Shown here piece by piece: positions 1 to 7,411 of a stretch of DNA of 35,460 nt. Both the position numbers and the translations under genes were made by a program. The stretch covers positions 1-35,460 of the forward strand of contig JALERM010000175.1 in NCBI GenBank assembly GCA_022764165.1, written 5' to 3'. Each line of letters opens with the position of its first letter. The first letter of the stretch is position 1. The DNA is from Eubacterium sp. Lineage in GTDB: Bacteria > Bacillota > Clostridia > Lachnospirales > Lachnospiraceae. Under the pieces are notes generated by a model. That model was not told where the DNA came from, did no database searches, and was given only the letters and a program-made list of their open reading frames with translations.

Positions 1-123
1 GTTCAGGTAGTTGGTCATACCCTTAGCGTGACTCCACCCAGGGATATATCCCTGGATGATCATACGGTCATAACAGGTAATAGTACCATAGATTCTGTCA
101 GCATATTTATCCGTAAGTAACAT
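1..123 (-). CDS. N-terminal end of a probable mobile-element protein (partial)
   Basis: The minus strand opens at ATG 123-121 and reads 41 codons without a stop to the window edge, so only the N-terminus is visible. The residues DKYADRIYGTITCYDR and the following IIQGYIPGWSHAKGMTNYL resemble the start of a long protein that I recall as repeated in Lachnospiraceae and other clostridial genomes and associated with insertion elements. That assignment is from memory of the motif and is not proven. A weak ribosome site (GGAAG) lies about 10 bases upstream of the ATG. A perfect 13-bp inverted repeat lies 94 to 172 bases upstream of the start and could belong to the element end. The C-terminus and any catalytic residues are outside the window. 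Confidence 0.5.
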   Translation of the reverse strand, partial: MLLTDKYADRIYGTITCYDRMIIQGYIPGWSHAKGMTNYLN

Positions 124-216
124 AAATGTGAACTTCCATGAAAATTAACTCTCGTTCAAATAAAATGGCTTATTCATGCTCTTTATGAGTGTTTTGGAGT
201 CATTTATATGAGAAAT

Positions 217-295
217 AATTATCTCTCGAGAGTTAACACTTAAAATAGTGGCAAATCCGCTATTTATAAGGATTCCTTGCAATCGAGAGATAATT
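217..295. repeat. 13-bp perfect inverted repeat with nested dyads
   Basis: AATTATCTCTCGA at 217-229 is exactly the reverse complement of TCGAGAGATAATT at 283-295. The left arm overlaps a smaller self-palindrome, CTCTCGAGAG, at 222-231. A further dyad, AAATAG at 243-248 with CTATTT at 259-264, sits between the arms. The structure lies just upstream of the partial minus-strand gene and may be a mobile-element end or a regulatory hairpin. The sequence does not decide between these. Confidence 0.6.
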
Positions 296-384
296 CTACA
301 GGAAGTTCAGGTTTAATTGTACTCGAAACGAGGAGAAAATGCAAAACTTTTCCGGTTTATCCGGGTTAGGGAATGAATCCGGAA

Positions 385-413
385 TTGACAAGAAAAACGA
401 ATTTCTGTGATAA
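385..413 (+). promoter_or_regulatory. Candidate sigma-A promoter for the 655-1287 gene
   Basis: TTGACA at 385-390 is followed by a 17-base spacer and TGATAA at 408-413. The predicted start near 420 falls at the edge of the palindromic repeat, so the transcript would begin with that hairpin. Confidence 0.45.
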
Positions 414-415
414 CA

Positions 416-600
416 TGATACAAGGGTCAAAAGGTCATGTTTTTCATGCTTGCATGAAAAAACATGACTTTGGGACCCGCAAAAACATGAGAAAGTAGAC
501 CGAACAGGGCGGATTTCGAATGTTTTTAGGATTTCGAGAGCACATAGTGCGGAGAAATCCGTATATCTAGGGGTCAAAATACCTTTTGCCCCCTACATCA
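416..600. repeat. Composite palindromic repeat, long form
   Basis: The outer arms are TGATACAAGGGTCAAAAGGT at 416-435 and ACCTTTTGCCCCCTACATCA at 581-600, which are near-perfect reverse complements. The inside begins with CATGTTTTTCA (436-446) and ends with GGTCAAAAT (572-580). These are exactly the inner ends of the short form at 12418-12477, read on the other strand. About 125 extra bases lie between them. They include another hairpin (436-449 with 452-466) and the mini-repeat at 538-567. No convincing protein is encoded here. Confidence 0.75.
538..567 (+). repeat. Mini-repeat copy 1 (two small hairpins)
   Basis: This 30-base unit contains GCAC-ATA-GTGC at 540-550 directly followed by CGGA-GAAA-TCCG, a short stem with a GAAA loop. 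It matches the unit at 24469-24498 at 28 of 30 positions. It lies inside the long composite palindrome. Confidence 0.7.
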
Positions 601-654
601 TAACATGAAAGTACAATAGGGTACCTAAAAGAAACATCGGAAGGGGTGAGCGAA

Positions 655-1287
655 ATGTGTAAAGAAATGGAAATCAAGGCAACAGAAATCGGACTTGGAC
701 GGGCAGAATTGAAAGTCAGAAAACTTCTGATTACCAGTGGAAAGCTGAACTATCCCATGACAGAAGAAATACAGGAATTGCAGAAAGTCGGGAAAAAGAT
801 GGAAGAGATACAGAACATTCCCGACTTATCCAGGGCCTCCATCAATGCATATCTTCCATATTCTAAAATCCCCTACAAAGAATCTGAAGTCTCAGTTAAT
901 GCAGATCGGTGTGAGCTGTATCGAAAAAGAAAAGCGGCGGTGGACAGGATTATAGACTCTGCTACCCTGTGGGATGCGCTGCTTCTCTTTCAAGGGTACA
1001 CTTTTTATACAATGACTGGATTACAATTTTCCTATGAAATCAGGAAGGGGCGGAGTGGAGAATATACGAAAGAACTATGGATAGACCGGAGGGGAGAATC
1101 AAAGTCTCTCACCATGTCTACCATACTAAGGGCGTATGAGAATAGCATTGGTGCGGGAATTGTAGATCGGCCGAAGGCCTTGGGGGATTTGCACGGCGTG
1201 TCATATATTTACCCGATATTTTTCCGATTTGGTTTGATTGAAGTACCGGAGAAAGTAAAAGCGATTATGAATGGAAAGAAAAAGTAA
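655..1287 (+). CDS. Conserved-looking hypothetical protein, 210 aa
   Basis: I do not recognise a named family. I chose ATG 655 over GTG 646 because GGAAGGGG at 639-646 then sits 8 bases upstream, an ideal ribosome site. The protein is soluble, with no signal peptide or membrane segment. Residues 35-75 are helical and end in LSRASINAYLPYSK, which reads like a helix-turn-helix recognition segment. Residues 84-100 are basic (RCELYRKRKAAVDRI). The C-terminal half (110-200) is aromatic-rich (LFQGYTFYTMTGLQFSYEIR, then DRRGESKSLTMSTILRAYENS). A DNA-binding or mobile-element accessory role is plausible given the neighbouring XRE regulators and repeat, but this is inference. Its stop codon lies in the stem of a shared terminator. 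Confidence 0.65.
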   Translation: MCKEMEIKATEIGLGRAELKVRKLLITSGKLNYPMTEEIQELQKVGKKMEEIQNIPDLSRASINAYLPYSKIPYKESEVSVNADRCELYRKRKAAVDRIIDSATLWDALLLFQGYTFYTMTGLQFSYEIRKGRSGEYTKELWIDRRGESKSLTMSTILRAYENSIGAGIVDRPKALGDLHGVSYIYPIFFRFGLIEVPEKVKAIMNGKKK

Positions 1288-1343
1288 ATTTCCCGTGAAG
1301 AAAGCATGTAACAATGTTTTCTTCGCAGGAAATTTACTTTTTC
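1278..1343. terminator. Bidirectional terminator between converging genes
   Basis: A perfect 16-bp outer stem pairs 1278-1293 with 1328-1343. It extends inward through GAAGAAAGCAT and ATGTTTTCTTC with one G-T pair, giving a long hairpin with a small loop. T-rich ends on both strands suit termination in both directions. The TAA of the plus-strand gene (1285-1287) and part of the stop codon of the minus-strand regulator lie inside the stem. Confidence 0.75.
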
Positions 1344-1611
1344 ATAGAGAACCGTGGTTTTCTTCATTCTTTCCATCAATAAGATATTCGTAAGAAACGT
1401 GAAAAATCTCAGAAAACGCTTTCAATTCTAAATCTGTAACATAACGTTTGTTTGTTTCAATTCTTGTAATTACATTTTTGTCCATATCGTAGCCATTTAA
1501 CTGAAGCTGATAGGCTAAAGCCCGCTGAGACATTTTATGTTGTCGGCGTAATTCGCTGAGCCTTTTATAGATAAGATTTTTTTCTCCTGTCTGTGTTTTG
1601 GGTTTTGGCAT
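1342..1611 (-). CDS. XRE-family helix-turn-helix regulator, 89 aa
   Basis: This is a small single-domain DNA-binding protein. Residues 14-80 fit the Cro/CI (XRE) fold: YKRLSELRRQHKMSQRALAYQL, then NVITRIETNKRYVTDLELKAFSEIF, then a typical ending VSYEYLIDGK. The basic N-terminal tail (MPKPKTQTGEKN) and lack of an effector domain suggest a simple repressor. The ribosome site AGAAAGGAA lies about 9 bases before ATG 1611. It is divergent from a second XRE gene at 1964, and the AT-rich space between them could hold shared operators. The target genes cannot be told from the sequence. Confidence 0.85.
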   Translation of the reverse strand: MPKPKTQTGEKNLIYKRLSELRRQHKMSQRALAYQLQLNGYDMDKNVITRIETNKRYVTDLELKAFSEIFHVSYEYLIDGKNEENHGSL

Positions 1612-1963
1612 AGTCCAATTCCTTTCTGCAAAACAATACGAAGAATTGTATCGTTATTTGCACCTTTTTTTAAGATTCTACACGGAATCAGGAATATATT
1701 CGGTTGTAAAAATGATACAAAGGTTATTATTATCTTACAAACATTACCAGTTGGCATGTACATTGTTTTTGATTCACTATTAAAGTAATCTGAGCCATTT
1801 GATTTTTGTAGTGAATAAAATTAATATTTTTTGTTAAAATACTCTAAAATAGTTTGAATACAACTCCATACAGAGTAAGAAATTAATGTTTTTCCTATAA
1901 ACTATCAGTATATGTTGAAATCATTTGACTGGCAGATTATATGGACAGGTAGGAGAAACATTT
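1612..1963. other. AT-rich divergent intergenic region
   Basis: About 350 bases separate the two divergent XRE regulators. The region is strongly AT-rich. The short reading frames inside it have no ribosome site or recognisable content, so I see no gene. A candidate promoter for the rightward regulator is listed separately. No clear operator repeat stands out. Confidence 0.5.
1799..1827 (+). promoter_or_regulatory. Candidate promoter for the XRE gene at 1964
   Basis: TTGATT at 1799-1804 is separated by 17 bases from TAATAT at 1822-1827. This leaves a leader of about 130 bases. The AT-rich background makes chance matches likely. Confidence 0.3.
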
Positions 1964-2308
1964 ATGTATACGAGGGTAAGAGAATTAAGAGAGCAGAAAG
2001 GAATCAGCCAGCTGAGTCTGGGACTAAGAGTGGGGTGTTCGCAAAATACGATAAGCAAGATTGAAAAAGGTGAAGTAGATCCCAGAGCGGGTATATTACT
2101 GGAAATGGCAAGATACTTTGGTGTGTCAGTAGATTATCTTCTGGGGGTCAGTAATATAAAGACATATATGGAATTGAATATGGGAGCTGGCAAACAATCG
2201 GCGATAGGGCTGATTTATCGGGAAAAATTTGACCGTTTGAGCCTGGAAAGTCAGAAAGTTGTCGGCCAGGTGATTGACAGGCTGGATGAGATGGAGAAAA
2301 AACTATAA
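1964..2308 (+). CDS. XRE-family helix-turn-helix regulator, 114 aa
   Basis: An N-terminal HTH of the Cro/CI type spans residues 1-65: VRELREQKGISQLSLGLRVG, then CSQNTISKIEKGEVDPRAGILL, then the classic closing YFGVSVDYLLG. A C-terminal helical tail (about 80-114, ending IDRLDEMEKKL) probably dimerises. I chose ATG 1964 because TAGGAG lies about 9 bases upstream. A TTG at 1925 would add 13 residues outside the domain and has no ribosome site. It is a likely repressor, with targets unknown. It is one of two small regulators in the accessory patch at the window start and is followed within 80 bases by the nucleotidyltransferase gene. Confidence 0.88.
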   Translation: MYTRVRELREQKGISQLSLGLRVGCSQNTISKIEKGEVDPRAGILLEMARYFGVSVDYLLGVSNIKTYMELNMGAGKQSAIGLIYREKFDRLSLESQKVVGQVIDRLDEMEKKL

Positions 2309-2387
2309 TAATTAGGTAGACGAAAATGAAAAAACGTGGTAGACTGAGGATACCTTAAGATTTATGAAAGACTATGAGGAAAACAAG

Positions 2388-3338
2388 ATGAAAACTACGT
2401 TATTAATTATGGCTGCTGGTATTGGTTCCCGGTTTGGCGGTGGAATCAAGCAGTTGGCTTCCGTGGACGATTATAATCATATTATTATGGATTATTCTAT
2501 TCATGATGCCATCGAGGCAGGTTTCAATAAGATTGTATTTATTATAAGAAAAGATATAGAATCTGATTTTAAGATGATTATTGGAGATCGTATCGAGGCG
2601 GTGTGTGCTGCACATCATGTGGAAGTTGGTTATTGTTTCCAGGATATCAATGATATTCCCGCTGTTGAACCGTATAACGGTGTGATTCCGGAAGGCAGAA
2701 CAAAACCCTGGGGAACAGGTCAGGCAGTACTGGCAGCAAAAGCACTGGTTGACTCTCCGTTCGCTGTTATCAATGCAGATGATTATTATGGAAAGGAAGC
2801 TTTTCGCCAGCTTCATGACTGGCTTGTACTGGAACATGCGGATAATGCTATTTCCATGGCAGGTTTTATACTGAAAAATACGTTGTCTGATAATGGTGGT
2901 GTGACCAGAGGTGTATGTAAAGTGAATCAGGGTCATACTCATATTACAGATGTCATCGAGACAAGCAATATTGTAAAGACACCGGATGGCCCGGAGGCTG
3001 ACGGTGTGAAGCTGGATCCGGATTCCTATGTATCCATGAATATGTGGGGATTTCCTGCAAAACCAGGTCAGACACCGCCGTTTATGAATGTTCTGGAAGA
3101 TAATTTCATTACATTTTTCAAAGAAACGGTACCATCCAATCCTTTAAAAGCAGAGTATTTATTGCCGATACTGATCGGAGGGCTTTTGAGAGAGGGAGAT
3201 TATTCAGTAAAGGTACTTCCAACGAATGACAAATGGTTTGGAGTCACATATGCAGAAGATAAAGAAGCAGTAATTGCAAGCTTTAAAGAGTTGATTGAAA
3301 ACGGTACATACAAGCCAGATTTGTTCACTGATCTGTAA
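2388..3338 (+). CDS. Sugar-phosphate nucleotidyltransferase family protein
   Basis: This is a GT-A-fold nucleotidyltransferase that would join a sugar phosphate to an NTP, giving an NDP-sugar. The N-terminal nucleotide-binding signature MAAGIGSRFGGGIKQL is within the first 25 residues. The metal-binding NADDYYG is near residue 135. PWGTGQAVLAAK resembles the substrate loop of GlmU- or UGPase-like enzymes. I chose ATG 2388 rather than 2364 because GAGGAAAA sits just upstream and the conserved beta strand then starts at residue 2. The length (316 aa) is typical of single-domain members, and no left-handed helix acyltransferase domain is present. The exact sugar is not identifiable. glmS (amino-sugar synthesis) is the next gene, but a strong hairpin separates the two, so co-regulation is uncertain. 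Confidence 0.85.
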   Translation: MKTTLLIMAAGIGSRFGGGIKQLASVDDYNHIIMDYSIHDAIEAGFNKIVFIIRKDIESDFKMIIGDRIEAVCAAHHVEVGYCFQDINDIPAVEPYNGVIPEGRTKPWGTGQAVLAAKALVDSPFAVINADDYYGKEAFRQLHDWLVLEHADNAISMAGFILKNTLSDNGGVTRGVCKVNQGHTHITDVIETSNIVKTPDGPEADGVKLDPDSYVSMNMWGFPAKPGQTPPFMNVLEDNFITFFKETVPSNPLKAEYLLPILIGGLLREGDYSVKVLPTNDKWFGVTYAEDKEAVIASFKELIENGTYKPDLFTDL

Positions 3339-3349
3339 TTGTAACTGAA

Positions 3350-3410
3350 AGTGACCAGGGGACAGATACATGGAAACTATTCGTGTCCATGTATCTGTCC
3401 CCTGGTCACT
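3350..3410. terminator. Perfect 25-bp hairpin after the nucleotidyltransferase gene
   Basis: Positions 3350-3374 are the exact reverse complement of 3386-3410, around an 11-base loop. The stem is G-rich on one arm (GTGACCAGGGGACAG). A run of six T follows about 10 bases later (3421-3426). It probably terminates transcription, but the length and perfection are more typical of a dispersed palindromic element. Confidence 0.65.
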
Positions 3411-3574
3411 CTTATAGAAGTTTTTTATTTATGCTGTACCTTTTTATCTTTTTGTAGTATACTGTGAATGTATTTTTTTAAACCAGACAGAAAGTACTTT
3501 CATATAATGTTATCAGATGATGAAAATATTATAAAAAACAGGAAAGTATATGCTGAAAAGGAGGAGACATTTGC

Positions 3575-5413
3575 ATGTGTGGAATCGTAGGTTATAATGG
3601 TATATTGCCGGCTGCTCCCATTCTTTTGAATGGTCTGCAGAAGCTTGAATATAGAGGTTATGATTCGGCAGGTATTGCTGTCCGGAATGAGGAAACAGGG
3701 AAGGTTGAGATTGTAAAGGCTAAGGGAAGACTGAAAAAGCTGATTGAAATGACAGATGCCGGTTCTACGGTGCCCGGTACCTGTGGAATCGGTCACACCC
3801 GCTGGGCAACGCACGGGGAACCTTCGGTGAAGAATGCCCATCCGCATTGTTCGGAGGATAAATCAGTCGTTGTTGTACACAATGGTATTATTGAGAATTA
3901 TCAGGAATTGAAAGAAAAACTGGTGAAATCCGGTTACCATTTCTATTCCCAGACAGATACCGAGGTGGCGACAAAGTTAATAGACTATTACTATAAAAAA
4001 ACTGGAACGCCGCTGGAGGCGATCTCACGTGCCATGCTGCGTATCCGCGGATCTTATGCCTTTGGTATTATGTTTCATGATCTTCCGGGAAAATTGTTTG
4101 CTGCAAGAAAAGACAGTCCGCTGATCATTGGAAAAAATGAAACGGGATGTCTGATTGCATCCGATGTACCGGCAATCCTTGACAGTACCAGAAATGTATA
4201 TTATATCGGTAATCATGAAATTGCTGAGATTACATCCACGGATATTCATTTCTACAATCTGGATCTGGAAGAAATCCAGAAGGAAATGGTTGAGATTAAG
4301 TGGGATGCGGAAGCGGCTGAAAAGGGCGGATATGAGCATTTTATGCTGAAAGAGATTCATGAACAGCCCAAAGCCGTTCAGGATACCATCAGTGCCTATG
4401 TAAAAGACGAGAATATTTCTCTTGATGATACCGGATTGTCTGATGAGGTGCTGGCTGAACTTGAGAGAATCTATATCATTGCCTGTGGTTCTGCCTATCA
4501 TGTGGGGATTGCGGCAAAATATGTGATCGAAAATCTGGCCCGGGTTCCGGTAGAAGTGGATCTTGCGTCCGAGTTCCGTTATCGAAATCCTATATTTGCC
4601 GCCCATTCTCTGGTGATTGTGATTTCCCAGTCCGGCGAGACGGCTGACAGTCTGGCGGCTCTTCGCCTGGCAAAGGAACATGGCATTCCGGTGCTTGGTA
4701 TTGTCAATGTGGTTGGTTCCAGCATAGCCAGGGAAAGTGATTATATTATGTATACTTATGCAGGACCGGAGATTTCTGTTGCGACCACAAAGGCTTACAG
4801 TACTCAGTTGATCGCATCGTATCTTCTTGCGTCTCAGATGGCCAAAGTAAAAGGAAGAATTACTGAAGAACGGTGCAAAGAACTTCTGAAAGAAATGAAT
4901 ACCCTCCCGGGTAAAATTCAGAAAATTCTGGATGACAAGGAAAGACTGCAGTGGTTTGCCAGCAAATATGCCAATGCAAAAGATATTTTCTTTATCGGAC
5001 GGGGAATCGACTATGCCATCAGTCTGGAAGGCAGTCTGAAGATGAAAGAAATCAGCTATATTCATTCGGAAGCGTATGCAGCAGGTGAATTGAAACATGG
5101 AACGATCAGTCTCATCGAAGATGGAATTCTGGTTGTAGGTGTGATGACACAGAAAGATCTTTTTGAGAAGACTCTGAGTAATATGGTAGAAGTGAAAAGC
5201 CGTGGAGCTTATCTGATGGGACTTACATGTTACGGCAACTATAGTATTGAGGATACGGCTGATTTTTCTGTATACGTACCAAAGACCGAAAAATATTTTA
5301 CTACAAGTCTGGCGATTATCCCGCTGCAGCTGCTGGGATATTATGTCAGTGTGGCTAAGGGTCTGGACGTGGATAAACCGAGAAATCTTGCCAAATCCGT
5401 CACAGTAGAGTAA
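3575..5413 (+). CDS. glmS: Glutamine-fructose-6-phosphate aminotransferase (isomerising)
   Basis: GlmS converts fructose-6-phosphate and glutamine to glucosamine-6-phosphate, the first step to UDP-GlcNAc and peptidoglycan. The start is fixed by MCGIVGYNG, where Cys2 becomes the N-terminal nucleophile. AAGGAGGAG lies just upstream. The class II amidotransferase domain occupies residues 2 to about 220, with GHTRWATHG and HNGIIENY. Two SIS isomerase domains follow, with CGSAYHVG and SQSGETADSLAALR in the first. The C-terminus AKSVTVE is the canonical ending. The 612-residue length is normal for the family. I looked for a glmS ribozyme in the 160-base leader and saw none. The MATE gene starts 19 bases downstream and may be co-transcribed. 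Confidence 0.98.
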   Translation: MCGIVGYNGILPAAPILLNGLQKLEYRGYDSAGIAVRNEETGKVEIVKAKGRLKKLIEMTDAGSTVPGTCGIGHTRWATHGEPSVKNAHPHCSEDKSVVVVHNGIIENYQELKEKLVKSGYHFYSQTDTEVATKLIDYYYKKTGTPLEAISRAMLRIRGSYAFGIMFHDLPGKLFAARKDSPLIIGKNETGCLIASDVPAILDSTRNVYYIGNHEIAEITSTDIHFYNLDLEEIQKEMVEIKWDAEAAEKGGYEHFMLKEIHEQPKAVQDTISAYVKDENISLDDTGLSDEVLAELERIYIIACGSAYHVGIAAKYVIENLARVPVEVDLASEFRYRNPIFAAHSLVIVISQSGETADSLAALRLAKEHGIPVLGIVNVVGSSIARESDYIMYTYAGPEISVATTKAYSTQLIASYLLASQMAKVKGRITEERCKELLKEMNTLPGKIQKILDDKERLQWFASKYANAKDIFFIGRGIDYAISLEGSLKMKEISYIHSEAYAAGELKHGTISLIEDGILVVGVMTQKDLFEKTLSNMVEVKSRGAYLMGLTCYGNYSIEDTADFSVYVPKTEKYFTTSLAIIPLQLLGYYVSVAKGLDVDKPRNLAKSVTVE

Positions 5414-5432
5414 AGTTACAACGAGGTTTCCC

Positions 5433-6824
5433 ATGTGGAAAAATGTGAGAAAAAAATTTATTGGAGATAAGTCATTTTATAAAATGGTACTGATGATCGC
5501 AGTGCCGATTATGATACAGAATGGCATAACAAATTTTGTAAGCCTTCTGGATAATATTATGGTAGGGCAGATTGGAACCGAGCAGATGTCCGGCGTAGCC
5601 ATCGTCAATCAGCTGATGTTTGTATACAATCTTTGTATTTTCGGCGGTCTGTCCGGTGCAGGAATTTTCACTGCACAGTATTTTGGCCAGAAAGATGAGG
5701 AAGGTGTTCGACATACCTTTCGCTATAAAATCTGGATGGCAGTGATTTTGACGATTCTTGCTGTTGTGGTCTTTGTTGTGGGCGGAGAAAGCCTGATCAG
5801 CAATTATCTCAATGGCAGCAGTGACGGCGGTGATCTTGCAGCAGCACTTCATTATGGAAAACAGTACCTGTGGGTAGCTCTGGCAGGTCTGCCGGCATTT
5901 ATGATGGTTCAGGTATATGCCAGTACCCTTCGCGAGTGCGGTGAGACACTGGTGCCCATGAAAGCCGGAATTACGGCGGTGCTTGTCAACCTTGTATTAA
6001 ATTACCTGTTGATTTACGGCAAATTTGGCCTGCCGGCACTGGGAGTTGTGGGTGCCGGTCTGGCAACGGTTATTTCCCGATATGTGGAAATGGCGATCGT
6101 GCTGACCTGGACACACAGACATAAGGACAGAAATCCGTATATTGTGGGACTGTACCGAACTTTGAAGGTGCCGGGATATCTGGTAACACGTTTTATCATA
6201 AAAGGTGCGCCATTGCTGGTCAACGAAACCTTGTGGGCGGCAGCACAGGCGTCCCTGATGCAGTGCTATTCCGTTCGCGGGCTGAGTGTGGTGGCTGCCT
6301 TCAATATTGGCAGTACCATTGCAAACCTGTTCAATGTGGTATTCATTGCGCTGGGTGATTCGGTGGCTATTGTCGTAGGGCAGCAGCTGGGTGCCGGTCG
6401 GATGGAAGAAGCACGGGATACAGACAATAAGATGATCGCATTCTCTGTCATGTGCTGTACCGGTGTGGCACTGGTCATGCTTTTGATCGCACCACTGTTC
6501 CCACAGCTGTATAATACAGATCCGGGAACCAGGCAGCTGGCGGCTTACCTGATCATGGCCCAGGCCATATTCATGCCGCAGAATGCATTCTTACATGCGG
6601 CATACTTTACCCTCCGTTCCGGCGGGAAAACACTGGTCACCTTCCTGTTCGATAGTGTATTCGTCTGGTGTGTCAGCGTGCCCATCGCTTTCGTACTCAG
6701 CCGATATACTACCATGTTTGTAGTATTCATATTCGCCTGCGTACAGATCGGTGACTGGCTGAAATGTATTATCGGGTTTGTACTGGTGAAAAAAGGAGTC
6801 TGGATGCAGAACATCGTGGTATAA
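5433..6824 (+). CDS. MATE-family multidrug/cation antiporter
   Basis: This is an integral membrane exporter, 463 residues with about 12 hydrophobic segments spread over two similar halves. The first segment begins at MVLMIAVPIMIQNGITNFVSLLDNIMVGQIGTEQ (described in two parts: residues about 18-34 and the MATE signature DNIMVGQIG). The second half repeats the pattern with IGSTIANLFNVVFIALGDSVAIVVGQQLGAG (two-part description: a helix, then GQQLGAG). Family members use Na+ or H+ gradients to export cationic drugs or metabolites. The substrate here is unknown. GAGG sits 8 bases before ATG 5433. Tight spacing after glmS suggests a shared transcript. No truncation is visible. Confidence 0.93.
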   Translation: MWKNVRKKFIGDKSFYKMVLMIAVPIMIQNGITNFVSLLDNIMVGQIGTEQMSGVAIVNQLMFVYNLCIFGGLSGAGIFTAQYFGQKDEEGVRHTFRYKIWMAVILTILAVVVFVVGGESLISNYLNGSSDGGDLAAALHYGKQYLWVALAGLPAFMMVQVYASTLRECGETLVPMKAGITAVLVNLVLNYLLIYGKFGLPALGVVGAGLATVISRYVEMAIVLTWTHRHKDRNPYIVGLYRTLKVPGYLVTRFIIKGAPLLVNETLWAAAQASLMQCYSVRGLSVVAAFNIGSTIANLFNVVFIALGDSVAIVVGQQLGAGRMEEARDTDNKMIAFSVMCCTGVALVMLLIAPLFPQLYNTDPGTRQLAAYLIMAQAIFMPQNAFLHAAYFTLRSGGKTLVTFLFDSVFVWCVSVPIAFVLSRYTTMFVVFIFACVQIGDWLKCIIGFVLVKKGVWMQNIVV

Positions 6825-6840
6825 ACTATTTTCAGGCATA

Positions 6841-6872
6841 TATTTTGGAAGTTTCCGTCCACATCCAAAATA
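6841..6872. terminator. Weak hairpin after the MATE gene
   Basis: TATTTTGGA at 6841-6849 pairs perfectly with TCCAAAATA at 6864-6872 around a 14-base loop. The stem is AT-rich and no T-run follows, so terminator function is uncertain. Confidence 0.3.
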
Positions 6873-6878
6873 AAATAC

Positions 6879-6907
6879 TTGCAATCGTGTCTGTTTTGTA
6901 GTATAAT
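6879..6907 (+). promoter_or_regulatory. rplS promoter
   Basis: TTGCAA at 6879-6884, a 17-base spacer and a consensus TATAAT at 6902-6907 lie about 80 bases before the rplS start. This is a strong match to a sigma-A promoter. Confidence 0.8.
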
Positions 6908-6916
6908 CATCCACGG

Positions 6917-6945
6917 TGTAAATAAAGAGATGGTCCTCTGTTACA
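6917..6945 (+). promoter_or_regulatory. Candidate L19-leader hairpin
   Basis: TGTAA at 6917-6921 pairs with TTACA at 6941-6945, and AGAG at 6926-6929 with CTCT at 6936-6939, forming an interrupted hairpin in the short rplS leader. Firmicutes often carry an autoregulatory L19 leader RNA here. The match to that family is an inference from position and shape only. Confidence 0.35.
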
Positions 6946-6985
6946 ATTGTATTAAGAACATCCGAAGAATAAAGGAGATTTAACG

Positions 6986-7333
6986 ATGAACGAAATTATT
7001 AAAAACATCGAAGCTGCTCAGCTGAAAGCAGAAGTACCGGCATTTAATGTTGGTGATACCGTAAGAGTTTATGGTAAAATTAAAGAAGGTAACCGCGAAA
7101 GAATTCAGGTTTTCGAAGGTGTTGTTCTGAAGAAACAGGGTGGAAGCTGCCGTGAAACTTTCACAGTAAGAAAGAATTCCAACGGAATCGGCGTTGAGAA
7201 AACATGGCCGCTGCATTCTCCGAACATCGAAAAGGTAGAAGTGATCAGACACGGTAAAGTAAGACGTGCAAAACTGAACTACCTGAGAAGCCGCGTTGGT
7301 AAAGCTGCCAAAGTTAAAGAGCTGGTAAAATAA
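6986..7333 (+). CDS. rplS: 50S ribosomal protein L19
   Basis: This is a structural protein of the large ribosomal subunit, at the 30S-50S interface. The 115-residue length and the signature segments [41 protein letters not shown] and the basic tail [20 protein letters not shown] are diagnostic. AAAGGAG precedes ATG 6986. It has its own strong promoter and ends at a strong GC-palindrome terminator before the signal peptidase gene. The order rplS, signal peptidase, rbgA, rnhB, yraN is conserved across Firmicutes and supports the calls around it. Confidence 0.98.
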   Translation: MNEIIKNIEAAQLKAEVPAFNVGDTVRVYGKIKEGNRERIQVFEGVVLKKQGGSCRETFTVRKNSNGIGVEKTWPLHSPNIEKVEVIRHGKVRRAKLNYLRSRVGKAAKVKELVK

Positions 7334-7353
7334 AGAGATAGCTAAGCCAATAG

Positions 7354-7389
7354 TCCCCGGGGAAAATGAAAAAATCCCCGGGGATTTTT
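7354..7389 (+). terminator. rplS terminator
   Basis: TCCCCGGGGA at 7354-7363 pairs with 7375-7384, followed by TTTTT. The central bases are almost identical to the hairpin at 16866-16906, suggesting related dispersed copies. Confidence 0.85.
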
Positions 7390-7411
7390 CGTGAAAATGA
7401 GGAAACGGATC

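Noticed and set aside
296-577. 93-codon minus-strand frame over the palindromic repeat
   Set aside because: It is made of repeat sequence, has low-complexity content, no ribosome site, and overlaps a structured non-coding element.
3411-3574. glmS ribozyme upstream of glmS
   Set aside because: The leader is short and AT-rich and lacks the conserved ribozyme core and cleavage-site context.
4025-5434. 469-codon minus-strand frame opposite glmS
   Set aside because: A shadow of glmS with no recognisable family and no ribosome site.
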